64,000 nucleotides of DNA from Pseudomonadota bacterium (GTDB lineage: Bacteria; Desulfobacterota; Desulfovibrionia; Desulfovibrionales; Desulfovibrionaceae), in the NCBI GenBank assembly GCA_023403845.1, contig JAEYDL010000011.1:1-64000 (forward strand), in the 5' to 3' direction. Every line of letters begins with the position of its first letter. The first letter of the stretch is position 1. A program made the translations under genes and the position numbers. Below the pieces are notes generated by a model that worked only from the letters and a program-made list of their open reading frames with translations, did not search any database and was not told the DNA's origin. Shown here piece by piece: positions 27,458 through 35,968 of the stretch.

Positions 27458-28330
27458 ATGCACACGCCAGCCCCCAATGCTCCCTGCTGGTGCGGGAGCC
27501 GCATCGCCTACGGAAACTGCCATGCCGCGTTTGACGAACGTATCGCCGATTACGCGAGACATGGCCATATCGTGCCTCCTCGCAAAATCATCAAGACGCC
27601 CGAACAGATCGCGGGCATTCGGGAAAGCGCCAAAATAAACATCGCCGTGCTTGATGCCGTGGCCGAACGCATCACCGAAGGCATGACTACGGCTGAAATC
27701 GACCGTATCGTCAGCGAAAGGACTGCGGAACTGGGAGGCATCCCAGCTCCGCTCGGCTATCGAGGCTTCCCCAGGAGCGTGTGCACATCGATCAACGCAC
27801 AGGTCTGTCACGGCATCCCCTCGGAAGACGTCATCCTGCGGAACGGCGACATCGTCAATGTGGACGTCTCCACCATCCGCGACGGCTACTATTCGGACTC
27901 GTCACGCATGTTCTGCATCGGCAACGTCAGCAACTCCCGACGCAAGCTGGTGGAGACAGCGAAGAAATGCGTCGAGGCAGGTCTGCGTGAAGTGAAACCG
28001 TGGGCCTTTCTCGGGGACGTGGGCGCAGCCGTACATGCGCATGCCCGCAGGCACGGGTATACCGTAGTCCGGGAAGTGGGCGGCCATGGCGTAGGACTGG
28101 AATTTCACGAAGACCCCTTCGTCAGCTACGTTTCCCGCAGAGGAACGGAAATGCTGCTCGCGCCCGGCATGATCTTCACCATTGAACCCATGATCAACAT
28201 GGGAACGGACAAGATCTTTCTCGATCGCAAGAACGGCTGGACCATCCATACGGCGGACGGCAAACCTTCGGCCCAGTGGGAAATCATGGTGCTGGTCACG
28301 GAAAATGGACATGAGGTGCTGGCGTACTGA
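27458..28330 (+). CDS. map: Methionine aminopeptidase type I with N-terminal SEC-C-like zinc motif
   Basis: The 290-residue enzyme removes initiator methionine. The five metal ligands are in NVDVSTIRDGYYSDSSRMF (two Asp), GGHGVGLEFHEDP (His), IFTIEPMI (Glu) and SAQWEIMVLV (Glu). The N-terminus has APCWCGSRIAYGNCH, a SEC-C-type zinc motif found in one class of bacterial MetAP and linked to ribosome or SecB-like binding. The ATG at 27458 is preferred over that at 27437 because GGAG lies seven bases before it. Confidence 0.93.
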   Translation: MHTPAPNAPCWCGSRIAYGNCHAAFDERIADYARHGHIVPPRKIIKTPEQIAGIRESAKINIAVLDAVAERITEGMTTAEIDRIVSERTAELGGIPAPLGYRGFPRSVCTSINAQVCHGIPSEDVILRNGDIVNVDVSTIRDGYYSDSSRMFCIGNVSNSRRKLVETAKKCVEAGLREVKPWAFLGDVGAAVHAHARRHGYTVVREVGGHGVGLEFHEDPFVSYVSRRGTEMLLAPGMIFTIEPMINMGTDKIFLDRKNGWTIHTADGKPSAQWEIMVLVTENGHEVLAY

Positions 28331-28437
28331 TCCCATAACCCGAACGGCACGAACGCCCTGCCGGAAGGCTCTCCGTTTCCGAGCGCTTTCCGCCCGGCTT
28401 CACGGAGATTCAGGGCGATGTCCTGAACGTATTTACA

Positions 28438-28470
28438 GGCCGGTTTCTTTTCTTGAGAAACCGGCCCTTC
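28438..28470 (+). terminator. Hairpin between convergent map and DUF554 genes
   Basis: An 11-base perfect stem (GGCCGGTTTCT with its complement) has a 7-base loop. It is followed by CTTCTG on the plus strand. It lies between two convergent genes and may stop both. Confidence 0.5.
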
Positions 28471-28512
28471 TGTTCCCGCTCGTTCGAACGCGCGGCAAGG
28501 CAGAAGCGCGTC

Positions 28513-29211
28513 TCATACGACATACCGCGCCCAAAGAACGGACAAGGGCACCACGATCAGCATGGAAGGCAGCATGTTGATGACCGGAAAAATCTTGATG
28601 CCGCACATACGCAACCCCGTGGCGACGAAAATGACCCCGCCGCAGGACGAAAAATCGCCGAGCGCAGCCGGGGATATTTCCGGCGCAAACAGCTTCACGC
28701 CCGCATACAGCAGCACCAGAATCATGAACTGCGGAATGGCGATAAGACTGACCGAAAAACCGAACAACGTGCCGAAAACGATGCCGCTGAAGAAATCCAG
28801 GACGGCCTTGGTGAACAAGATGCCGGCATCTCCGGTGAGTCCCTCGTTGATGGCGCCGAATATGCCCATGCTTCCGAAACAGAAGGCGGAAATAAGGGTG
28901 ATGATGTTGACGATGAACGTCTCGTTGCCGCAATGTCTGCTTTTGGCGATGCGGAACAGCTTCCTGATGCACCGGGCCAGAAACGTTTCGGCGAAGAACA
29001 GCTCACCCGCGCAGGAACCGAGAATGAGGGCCATGACCACTACGGGAAAGGCCGAAACCCTGGCGACCAGCGTCATGCCCATACACAGGGTAATGACGCC
29101 GAAAATAAGCGGCAATGTTTCCTTGATGCGTTTGGGAACGATGCCGGAACACAGGGTTCCTGCGATTCCTCCAAGAAAAAGGGCGCTGCTGTCGACGATC
29201 GGTCCGATCAT
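28513..29211 (-). CDS. DUF554 family membrane protein
   Basis: The 232-residue protein has about seven membrane segments and the DUF554 (YdfK-like) layout. The N-terminus is GPIVDSSALFLGGIAGTLCS, followed by ILGSCAGELF and GSMGIFGAINEGLTGD. The family function is unknown. A second member lies at 51429. The two share the GEL and GSxDEGL/GAINEGL type motifs but are clearly diverged. GGAGG lies four bases before the ATG at 29211. Confidence 0.88.
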   Translation of the reverse strand: MIGPIVDSSALFLGGIAGTLCSGIVPKRIKETLPLIFGVITLCMGMTLVARVSAFPVVVMALILGSCAGELFFAETFLARCIRKLFRIAKSRHCGNETFIVNIITLISAFCFGSMGIFGAINEGLTGDAGILFTKAVLDFFSGIVFGTLFGFSVSLIAIPQFMILVLLYAGVKLFAPEISPAALGDFSSCGGVIFVATGLRMCGIKIFPVINMLPSMLIVVPLSVLWARYVV

Positions 29212-29870
29212 GATGCCTCCTGAATGGCGAAACGAAAAAGGGCTGGAAAATCCGAGCATACTCGGAAACATGGCATCCCGTAATTGTCAAGCCCTCATTC
29301 CCATACAAAGATCCGGTCCGGGATTTGCGGTCTTTCAAGCTGCTGGCCCTGGCGACTTGATCCGTGTACAAGGGAATGGAAGCCTGTCTGCCAGCCCGGG
29401 ACGCAAACGCCGACAAGGCGCTGCAGCACGAAGACGCCGGTGTCTCTGATGTGGAACTCTGCAGGAGGAATCATGATTGCGTTTCTGCCAGATGGCGGGC
29501 CGTCCGTTATGGTGGAGATCACGATGCATCCCCGCTTCCCGGCTGCGTGGGGAACGTCGCCTCACCGTGAGCAAGAGGGACAGGGGGAACGTCACTCGCG
29601 AAGGTCTTCCCGATCCCTCGCCCGACCCCCGGACAGGCGTTCGCCAACCTCGGAGCCGTGCAATACGGCCTCCGTACGTCCGGACTGATCATGACCAGCA
29701 CCACCCTTGTGGAAAACACAAGGGCGAAGGCCTGTCCCGTGAAAAAATCCGGCGCGGCACGTGGGGAATCTCTGCCGCCGCAAACCCGAAGCCCCCGCAT
29801 CCATCATGGGGACAAAAAGGCTGACGACGGCCTCTTCCCCAGCAACTCTGCACAAGCAAAGGATCAGGAC
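29212..29870. other. Long intergenic region upstream of the amidohydrolase
   Basis: About 660 bases between divergent genes. It contains one frame with a strong AGGAGG (29473-29688, listed separately) and an 8-base hairpin CCCTTGTG/CACAAGGG near 29705-29725. No riboswitch class could be recognised with confidence. Confidence 0.4.
29473..29688 (+). CDS. Possible small protein, doubtful
   Basis: A frame of 71 codons starts four bases after a perfect AGGAGG. The first 30 residues (MIAFLPDGGPSVMVEITMHP and on) look protein-like, and the remainder is arginine- and serine-rich as in non-coding frames. It may be a short leader peptide, a gene remnant or chance. Confidence 0.25.
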   Translation: MIAFLPDGGPSVMVEITMHPRFPAAWGTSPHREQEGQGERHSRRSSRSLARPPDRRSPTSEPCNTASVRPD

Positions 29871-31226
29871 ATGCGCACGCTTATCAAAAACGGTACGGTT
29901 ATCACCATGAATCCGGCACGGGATGTCGTGGTCGCCGACATTCTTGTGGAAAACGACCGGATTACGGCCATCGGGCAGAATCTGGACGTGACGGGCCGGG
30001 CCGTCGGTACGGACGAAGTCATCGATGCCGCTGGCCTCATCGTCATTCCCGGACTCATTCAGGCCCACATGCACGTCACCCAGGCCCTGTTCCGGGGACT
30101 GGCCGACGAAATGGAGCTTATGGACTGGCTCCAGAGCCGTATCTGGCCGCTGGAGGGCGCGCATGATTTTGCGAGCAACGCCGTTTCTGCCCGGCTGGCC
30201 GCCGCAGAAGGCCTGCGCAGCGGCGTCACCGCCTTTATCGACATGGGGACGGCGCACGAAGAGGACGCGATCTTTGAAACCATGCGCGACATAGGCATGC
30301 GCGGCCTGTTCGGCAAGTGCATGCTGGACTACGGCGGCACGGATGTTCCCGCCTCGCTTTTTGAAAGCACCGAAGACTGCCTGCGCGAGAGCGAACGACT
30401 CATGAATCGCTGGCATATGAGTTCAGGAGGCAGACTGCGCTACGCCTTCGCGCCGCGCTTTGTGCCTTCCTGCACCGAGGAGCTGCTTATCCGTACCCGG
30501 GACATGGCGCGCGCCAACGGCGTGCGCCTGCACACTCACGCTTCGGAAAACATCGGCGAATGCGCCTATGTGGAAAGCCTCGTACACATGCGCAACCTGC
30601 CGTATCTGCACAAGATCGGCTATACCGGCGAAGACGTGATCCTCGCGCACTGCATCTGGCTGGACGACGACGAAATCAAGCTGCTCGCGGATACGGGCAC
30701 CCATGCCGTGCACTGTCCGTCCTCCAACGTGAAGATGTCCTCCGGGCTGGCCCGCATCAACGAAATGGTCGATGCGGGATGCCATGTGGCCCTTGGACTG
30801 GACGGAGCGCACAACCACATGGACGGACTCATGGAAATGCGGCAGGCCGGCATCCTCCAAAAGGTCCGCACACATTCGCCCACGGTACTCTCCCCCATGC
30901 AGGTCATGGAAATGGCCACCCTCGGCGGCGCACGGGCCATGGGGCAGGAAAAGGACCTCGGCTCCCTGGAACCCGGCAAGAAAGCCGACCTCGTCATCCT
31001 CAACCCCAACCGGCTGAACATGGCGCCACGCATCCGGCGCGACCCCGTGGCACAGGTCGTCTATCAGGCCACGCATGAAAACGTGGAGGCCACCATGGTG
31101 GATGGCGTCTTCCTGTATCGTAACGGACGTCATCTGACGCTTGATCTTGAAGCGACCCTCAGGGAAGCGGAAAAACAGTGCGCGCGCATTCTGAACGAGC
31201 CTGAAATCAGAAGCCTGTTCGCATGA
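29871..31226 (+). CDS. Amidohydrolase of the TrzA/AtzA/MtaD deaminase family
   Basis: The 451-residue metal-dependent hydrolase belongs to the family of 5'-methylthioadenosine/S-adenosylhomocysteine deaminases, guanine deaminase and chlorohydrolases. Metal ligands are in PGLIQAHMH, HTHASE, ILAHC and GLDGAHNHMD. The N-terminal MRTLIKNGTVITMN and the C-terminal KKADLVILN form the composite beta-sandwich. The likely role is deamination of an adenosine-type or other heterocyclic amine; the exact substrate is not determined. AAAGGA stands seven bases before the ATG. It stands alone. Confidence 0.9.
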   Translation: MRTLIKNGTVITMNPARDVVVADILVENDRITAIGQNLDVTGRAVGTDEVIDAAGLIVIPGLIQAHMHVTQALFRGLADEMELMDWLQSRIWPLEGAHDFASNAVSARLAAAEGLRSGVTAFIDMGTAHEEDAIFETMRDIGMRGLFGKCMLDYGGTDVPASLFESTEDCLRESERLMNRWHMSSGGRLRYAFAPRFVPSCTEELLIRTRDMARANGVRLHTHASENIGECAYVESLVHMRNLPYLHKIGYTGEDVILAHCIWLDDDEIKLLADTGTHAVHCPSSNVKMSSGLARINEMVDAGCHVALGLDGAHNHMDGLMEMRQAGILQKVRTHSPTVLSPMQVMEMATLGGARAMGQEKDLGSLEPGKKADLVILNPNRLNMAPRIRRDPVAQVVYQATHENVEATMVDGVFLYRNGRHLTLDLEATLREAEKQCARILNEPEIRSLFA

Positions 31227-31489
31227 GTCTAGCGGAAATCGCGGCGGGGCCGCCCCATCGGCCTTGAGGTCCCGGAATGGAAGCGCCCGGGGAAAGCGCC
31301 ACCTCCATCGTCACAGATCTGTTTGCAACCCGATGCGGCGGACTCCGTTTACAACCCCGACCTGCCCTGCGGGCGGCCCGGTCAGAAACGCCGCGCAACC
31401 GCGCTCCCGCAGCGCTGGCGGTTCCGCTTCCCTTGCTTCCCGAACATTTTTGAGGCATACGGAAGAGATAATTTCGCAAGGAGAACACC

Positions 31490-31996
31490 ATGGCCAATCC
31501 TACCGTATTGCTTGAAACCACGTCCGGAGATATCCTTATCGAGCTTTTTGCCGACAAGGCTCCGGTCACTGTGGAAAACTTTCTTTCCTACGTAAAGGAA
31601 GGCTTCTATAGCAACACCATTTTCCACCGCGTCATCAAGGGATTCATGATTCAGGGCGGCGGCCTGACCATGCGCATGGAAGATAAAGCCACGCACGCGC
31701 CCATCAAGAATGAAGCGGACAACGGCGTGGCGAACGCCCGCGGCACCATCGCCATGGCCCGCACGTCCGATCCGCACAGTGCTACGGCCCAGTTTTTCAT
31801 CAACACCGTTGACAACGACTTTCTGAACTTCTCCTCTCCCACGCCACAGGGCTGGGGCTACTGCGTGTTCGGACAGGTTGTGGAAGGCATGGACGTGGTC
31901 GACAAAATTGAAAAGGAAAAGACGACCTCGCGCGGCATCCATTCCGATGTGCCCGTTTCTTCCGTGCTGATCACCAACGCCAGCATCTTTGAATAG
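31490..31996 (+). CDS. ppiB: Cytoplasmic cyclophilin peptidyl-prolyl cis-trans isomerase
   Basis: A 168-residue cyclophilin without a signal peptide. FHRVIKGFMIQGGG and SATAQFFINTVDND carry the active site. It parallels the exported enzyme at 16130, giving one for each compartment. AAGGAG stands seven bases before the ATG. Confidence 0.94.
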   Translation: MANPTVLLETTSGDILIELFADKAPVTVENFLSYVKEGFYSNTIFHRVIKGFMIQGGGLTMRMEDKATHAPIKNEADNGVANARGTIAMARTSDPHSATAQFFINTVDNDFLNFSSPTPQGWGYCVFGQVVEGMDVVDKIEKEKTTSRGIHSDVPVSSVLITNASIFE

Positions 31997-32004
31997 TTTT
32001 TCCG

Positions 32005-32027
32005 CCGGGAGAATCCCTTTCTCCCGG
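32005..32027 (+). terminator. Weak terminator-like hairpin after ppiB
   Basis: A nine-base CCGGGAGAA/TTCTCCCGG stem with loop TCCCT is followed by ATTCC only. Confidence 0.35.
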
Positions 32028-32158
32028 ATTCCTCCGGCCCGCCCGGGAGTCCGGCATGTCCGGGTTGTCCGGCGGGCCGCCGGCGTTTTTCTCCGTCCCC
32101 TTTTCGTTCCATGCGTTCATTTCGCCGCACTCCTTCAACCTTCTCACGGGATTTCATC

Positions 32159-34138
32159 ATGACGTCGACGCGCAAGCCCGAAATTCTCGCTCCGGCGGGG
32201 GATGTCCAGTCCTTTCTGGCGGCCATGGCCGCCGGAGCCGACGCGGTCTATCTCGGCCTCAAACATTTTTCCGCCCGGATGCAGGCCGACAATTTCGGCT
32301 CAACCGAACTCTCGCGCATGGTCGAGCTCGCCAACGCCAACGATCGGCGCATCTATGTGGCGTTCAATACGCTGGTCAAGCCTGAAGACGTGCCCGCCGC
32401 GGGCAGACTGCTTGCCCGTCTCGCGCGCGACGTGAATCCCCACGGCCTGATCGTACAGGATCCCGGCGTGCTCGATCTTGCCAGACAGGCCGGGTACACC
32501 GGAGGACTCTTTCTGTCCACGCTGGCCAACGTGACGCATCCCGAGGCTCTGAAAGCGGCACGGGACATGGGAGCCACCAGAGTCATTCTGCCGCGCGAGC
32601 TGTCCATCGACGAAATCCGCCAAATTGCGGCCGCCTGTCCCGAGGATCTCGAACTGGAAATGTTCATTCACGGCGCGCTGTGCTGGTGCGTGTCCGGTCG
32701 CTGCTACTGGTCCAGCTACATGGGCGGCAAGAGCGGTCTGCGCGGCCGCTGCGTGCAGCCCTGCCGCCGCATGTACACCCAGCGAGGTCATGCAGGACGC
32801 TTTTTCTCCTGCCTCGATCTGTCGCTGGACGTTCTCGCCAGAACCGTGGCGGATATCCCCCGCCTGAGCTGCTGGAAGATCGAAGGCCGCAAAAAGGGGC
32901 CGCACTACGTCTATCATGTGGTGGCGGCCTACAAGATGCTGCGTGACAACCCGGACGATCCTCAGGCGCGCAAGGATGCCGAACGCATCCTTGAAATGGC
33001 GCTGGGCCGTCCGTCCACCCGGGCGCGTTTTCTGCCCCAGCGCAGCATGGAACCCACCTCTCCGGACAATCAGACGAGTTCCGGCAGGCTGGTGGGCAAA
33101 ATCCAGATCGACCCGGAAGGACGCCCGTTCTTCAAGCCCCATATCGAGCTTCTGGCTCAGGATTATCTGCGCGTAGGCTATGAAGACGAGACGTGGCACT
33201 CGACGCTGCCCGTATTCCGCCGCACGCCCAAGGCCGGAACGCTGACCCTGCGCCTGCCCAGACACAAGACCCCCAAGGCCGGAACGCCCGTTTTCCTCAT
33301 TGACCGCCGCGAACCGGAACTCATGAAGATCATCGGAGAGTGGAAACGCCAGCTTGACCTCTGCAAGGGATCGGAACCCGCCGCCGTGAACTTTTCCCCG
33401 CGTCTGCCCAGACCTGCAATGCCTCGTCGCCGTCCGGACATGACACTGAGGGCCTCCCTCCCCCACGGTACGGAAACACGGCGCAAGCGCAATTCCATCA
33501 TGGGACTGTGGCTCTCTCCCCGATCGGTACGCGAAGTGTCGCGCACGATTGCGCCCAACATCGCCTGGTGGCTGCCCCCGGTCATCTGGCCGGACGAGGA
33601 AGATCTGTGGAAACGCGTCATCCGGGAGGCCCTGCGCAACGGAGCCAGACATTTCGTCTGCAACGCCCCCTATCAGGTCGCGCTGTTCGACGGGCAGAAA
33701 CCGGATCTTGTAGCCGGCCCCTTCTGCAACGCGGCCAATCCGCTGGCTCTGGCCGCCTTCTCCCGACTCGGCTTCAGCGCCGCATTCGTCAGCCCCGAAC
33801 TAACCGGTCCGGAACTGCTCTCTCTGCCGAAACAAAGCCCGATTCCTCTCGGCATCGTGCTGGCCGGATTCTGGCCCATGGGTATCGGACGGCATGATCC
33901 TCTGGGCGTCAAGCCCAACGAACCGTTCCAAAGTCCCAAGGGGGAAATGTTCTGGACCCGCCGCTACGGGCAGAACACCTGGATCTACCCGGCGTGGCCT
34001 CTGGACATTTCCGGGCATCGTCCCGAACTGGAGGCCGCAGGGTATTCCTTCTTCGCCTTCATGGAAGAGAACCCGCCGAAAAGCATGCCTCAGGCCACCC
34101 GTCCCGGACTGTTCAACTGGGACGGCGAACTGCTCTAG
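32159..34138 (+). CDS. U32 family protein (rRNA/tRNA hydroxylation type)
   Basis: The 659-residue protein starts with KPEILAPAGDVQSFLAAM, typical of U32 'peptidases'. It carries the cysteine cluster HGALCWCVSGRCYWSSYMGG followed by GRCVQPCRR, which binds an iron-sulfur cluster in this family. Members TrhP and RlhA support hydroxylation of tRNA uridine-34 and of 23S rRNA cytidine-2501; RlhA is close to this length. Whether this one acts on tRNA or rRNA cannot be told. The RBS is weak. A good terminator follows. Confidence 0.88.
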   Translation: MTSTRKPEILAPAGDVQSFLAAMAAGADAVYLGLKHFSARMQADNFGSTELSRMVELANANDRRIYVAFNTLVKPEDVPAAGRLLARLARDVNPHGLIVQDPGVLDLARQAGYTGGLFLSTLANVTHPEALKAARDMGATRVILPRELSIDEIRQIAAACPEDLELEMFIHGALCWCVSGRCYWSSYMGGKSGLRGRCVQPCRRMYTQRGHAGRFFSCLDLSLDVLARTVADIPRLSCWKIEGRKKGPHYVYHVVAAYKMLRDNPDDPQARKDAERILEMALGRPSTRARFLPQRSMEPTSPDNQTSSGRLVGKIQIDPEGRPFFKPHIELLAQDYLRVGYEDETWHSTLPVFRRTPKAGTLTLRLPRHKTPKAGTPVFLIDRREPELMKIIGEWKRQLDLCKGSEPAAVNFSPRLPRPAMPRRRPDMTLRASLPHGTETRRKRNSIMGLWLSPRSVREVSRTIAPNIAWWLPPVIWPDEEDLWKRVIREALRNGARHFVCNAPYQVALFDGQKPDLVAGPFCNAANPLALAAFSRLGFSAAFVSPELTGPELLSLPKQSPIPLGIVLAGFWPMGIGRHDPLGVKPNEPFQSPKGEMFWTRRYGQNTWIYPAWPLDISGHRPELEAAGYSFFAFMEENPPKSMPQATRPGLFNWDGELL

Positions 34139-34141
34139 GCG

Positions 34142-34177
34142 AAAAGGGCCGTCCGGCGGATGCGGGGCGGCCCTTTT
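34142..34177 (+). terminator. Terminator of the U32 gene
   Basis: A ten-base stem AAAAGGGCCG/CGGCCCTTTT with the T-run in its 3' arm, three bases after the U32 stop. It also argues that mutY starts well downstream of it. Confidence 0.8.
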
Positions 34178-34312
34178 GCAACACGCAAGGAACATCGCAG
34201 GACCACGTTCCTTTTCCACATGGTCCTGATCTTGAAGACAAAAGAACGGCTGAACGTGCCGCAGGGGAATTGTCCGCCCCTCCCGCAAAAAATCCCGATA
34301 CAGGATATGTCG

Positions 34313-35407
34313 ATGGACGAAAGTCTGTTTCCCGATATTCAGGACGCGCTGCTCTGCTGGTTTGCCGCAAACCGCCGCCCGCTTCCGTGGCGGCGGGACT
34401 ATACGCCCTACCGTACATGGATTGCGGAAGTCATGATGCAGCAGACGCAAATGGATCGCGGCGTTCAGTATTTCGAACGCTGGATGGCCCGTTTCCCCGA
34501 CATCCCTTCCGTGGCCGAAGCTCCGGAGGAAGACCTGCTCAAGGCATGGGAAGGGCTTGGCTACTACCGCCGCGCCCGCAACATTCAGGCTGCGGCGCGC
34601 GTTATCATGCGGGAACACGGAGGCGTCTTTCCCTCCGATCACGCGGCCATCCTCGCCCTGCCCGGCATAGGAGCCTACACGGCCGGAGCCATAGCCAGCA
34701 CAGCCTTCAATCAGAATATTCCATGTGTGGACGGCAATGTGGAGCGCGTGTTCTCCCGCCTGTTCGACATGGACACGCCGGTTCGGGAAGAACCCGCCAA
34801 AAGCCGTATCCGCGAGCTTGCCCAGACTCTGATCCCCTCGGGCAAGGCACGAGATTTCAATCAGGGCCTCATGGAGCTGGGCGCGCTGGTCTGCCGCAAG
34901 AAACCCGGCTGCCATGTCTGCCCCCTGGCCAGGTGGTGTCTGGCCCGCGAACGAGGCGTAGCCGAACAGCGACCCGTTCCGGGACGGAAGCAGACGGTCG
35001 TCAAGGTGGATATGGTTTGCGGTGTCATGCTCCATGAGGGAATGACGTTCATCCAGCGCCGGCTGGACAACGATGTCTGGGGAGGTCTCTGGGAATTTCC
35101 GGGAGGCGGTGTCGAGCCCGGTGAAACGCCGGAACAGGCCGTCAGACGCGAATGGATGGAGGAACTCGGCTTTGCCGTCGAGGTGGTCCGTCCGCTGGCT
35201 ACCATCCGGCACAGTTATACATCATACCGCATCACCTTGCGCTGTTTTCTGCTGCGTTTTTCCTCTCGCATGCCTCTTCGTCCCGAACCGCCCGTACTGA
35301 CGGCAGCCACGGACTGGCGCTGGATCGCTCCCGGGGAAATCGGCGGCTACGCTCTGCCTGCTCCCCATCGCAAGCTGGCAGAGACTCCGGCTTTTTTGAC
35401 AATGTGA
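34313..35407 (+). CDS. mutY: Adenine DNA glycosylase MutY
   Basis: The 364-residue enzyme removes adenine mispaired with 8-oxoguanine. The helix-hairpin-helix-GPD region is LPGIGAYTAGAIAS followed by CVDGNVERVFSRLF. The 4Fe-4S cluster cysteines are in CRKKPGCHVCPLARWC (C-x6-C-x2-C-x5-C). The C-terminal NUDIX-like domain contains FPGGGVEPGETPEQAVRREWMEELG. The start at 34313 has AGGA seven bases upstream. An in-frame ATG at 34307 and longer forms are less likely. Confidence 0.94.
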   Translation: MDESLFPDIQDALLCWFAANRRPLPWRRDYTPYRTWIAEVMMQQTQMDRGVQYFERWMARFPDIPSVAEAPEEDLLKAWEGLGYYRRARNIQAAARVIMREHGGVFPSDHAAILALPGIGAYTAGAIASTAFNQNIPCVDGNVERVFSRLFDMDTPVREEPAKSRIRELAQTLIPSGKARDFNQGLMELGALVCRKKPGCHVCPLARWCLARERGVAEQRPVPGRKQTVVKVDMVCGVMLHEGMTFIQRRLDNDVWGGLWEFPGGGVEPGETPEQAVRREWMEELGFAVEVVRPLATIRHSYTSYRITLRCFLLRFSSRMPLRPEPPVLTAATDWRWIAPGEIGGYALPAPHRKLAETPAFLTM

Positions 35408-35460
35408 TGAAAAAGGCGTAACCGGGCGGAACTGTTTCCCATAAAACAGCCGGAGTTCGT

Positions 35461-35954
35461 ATGCCTGAATGTACGCCTCGGCAACAGCGCGTTCTGAAAA
35501 CGGGGCCTCTGCTCGCCGTCCACCGATTCGGCGGAGCCGTTTCCCTGCTTATGCCGTATTTCGCAAAATCCGGCGTGAACGACGGCGGAGAACCGGTCGG
35601 CTTCAATGCCGCTGGGCACTGGCCCGGCACGGAGGTCATGGTCATCCCCGGCGCATTCGGATATCTGCCTACGGGGGGTCTGTATGCCCCGTTCACCGAG
35701 GCCTTTTCCGCCGCTGGAGCATTTTCAAATGGATAGCCACCGTGGCCATGATTCTCTTCAGCATGATCTACCTCGGCCCGTGGGAACAGCAAATGCTTGA
35801 ACCGAGCCGCCAGTCCGGGCTGGCAGCTCTTCAAATGGCGGCCTATCTCGATGCCGGACGGCTGAACTTCGCTTTCGGAGCACTGCAGACCCTCGTGCCG
35901 GCGTGCGTGATGGGCGTTTCCGTATTCAAACCATGGCGCAAGCCGCGAACCTGA
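35461..35954 (+). pseudogene. Frameshifted remnant of a small integral membrane protein
   Basis: Two frames together resemble one membrane protein of about 160 residues. The first (35461-35736) holds PRQQRVLKTGPLLAVHRFGG and VMVIPGAFGYLPTGGLYAPFT. The second, in the +2 frame and ending at 35954, continues with FRRWSIFKWIATVAMILFS, then YLGPWEQQML and GALQTLVPACVMGVSVFKPW. Both parts have coding-type codon use, and joining them near 35700 by restoring one base gives a continuous protein. The match to a known small membrane family is from memory. Several expected hydrophobic positions are also changed, which fits decay rather than a sequencing slip. Confidence 0.6.
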
Positions 35955-35968
35955 AAAGGAACAACATC

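Noticed and set aside
29385..29450. GGGACGCAAACGCC resembling part of a c-di-GMP-I riboswitch
   Set aside because: The second conserved half and the required paired stems are not found; only a short stretch matches.
29405..29450. GGCGCTGCAGCACG as a possible SAH riboswitch core before a deaminase
   Set aside because: The partner segment expected downstream is missing, so the match is likely chance.
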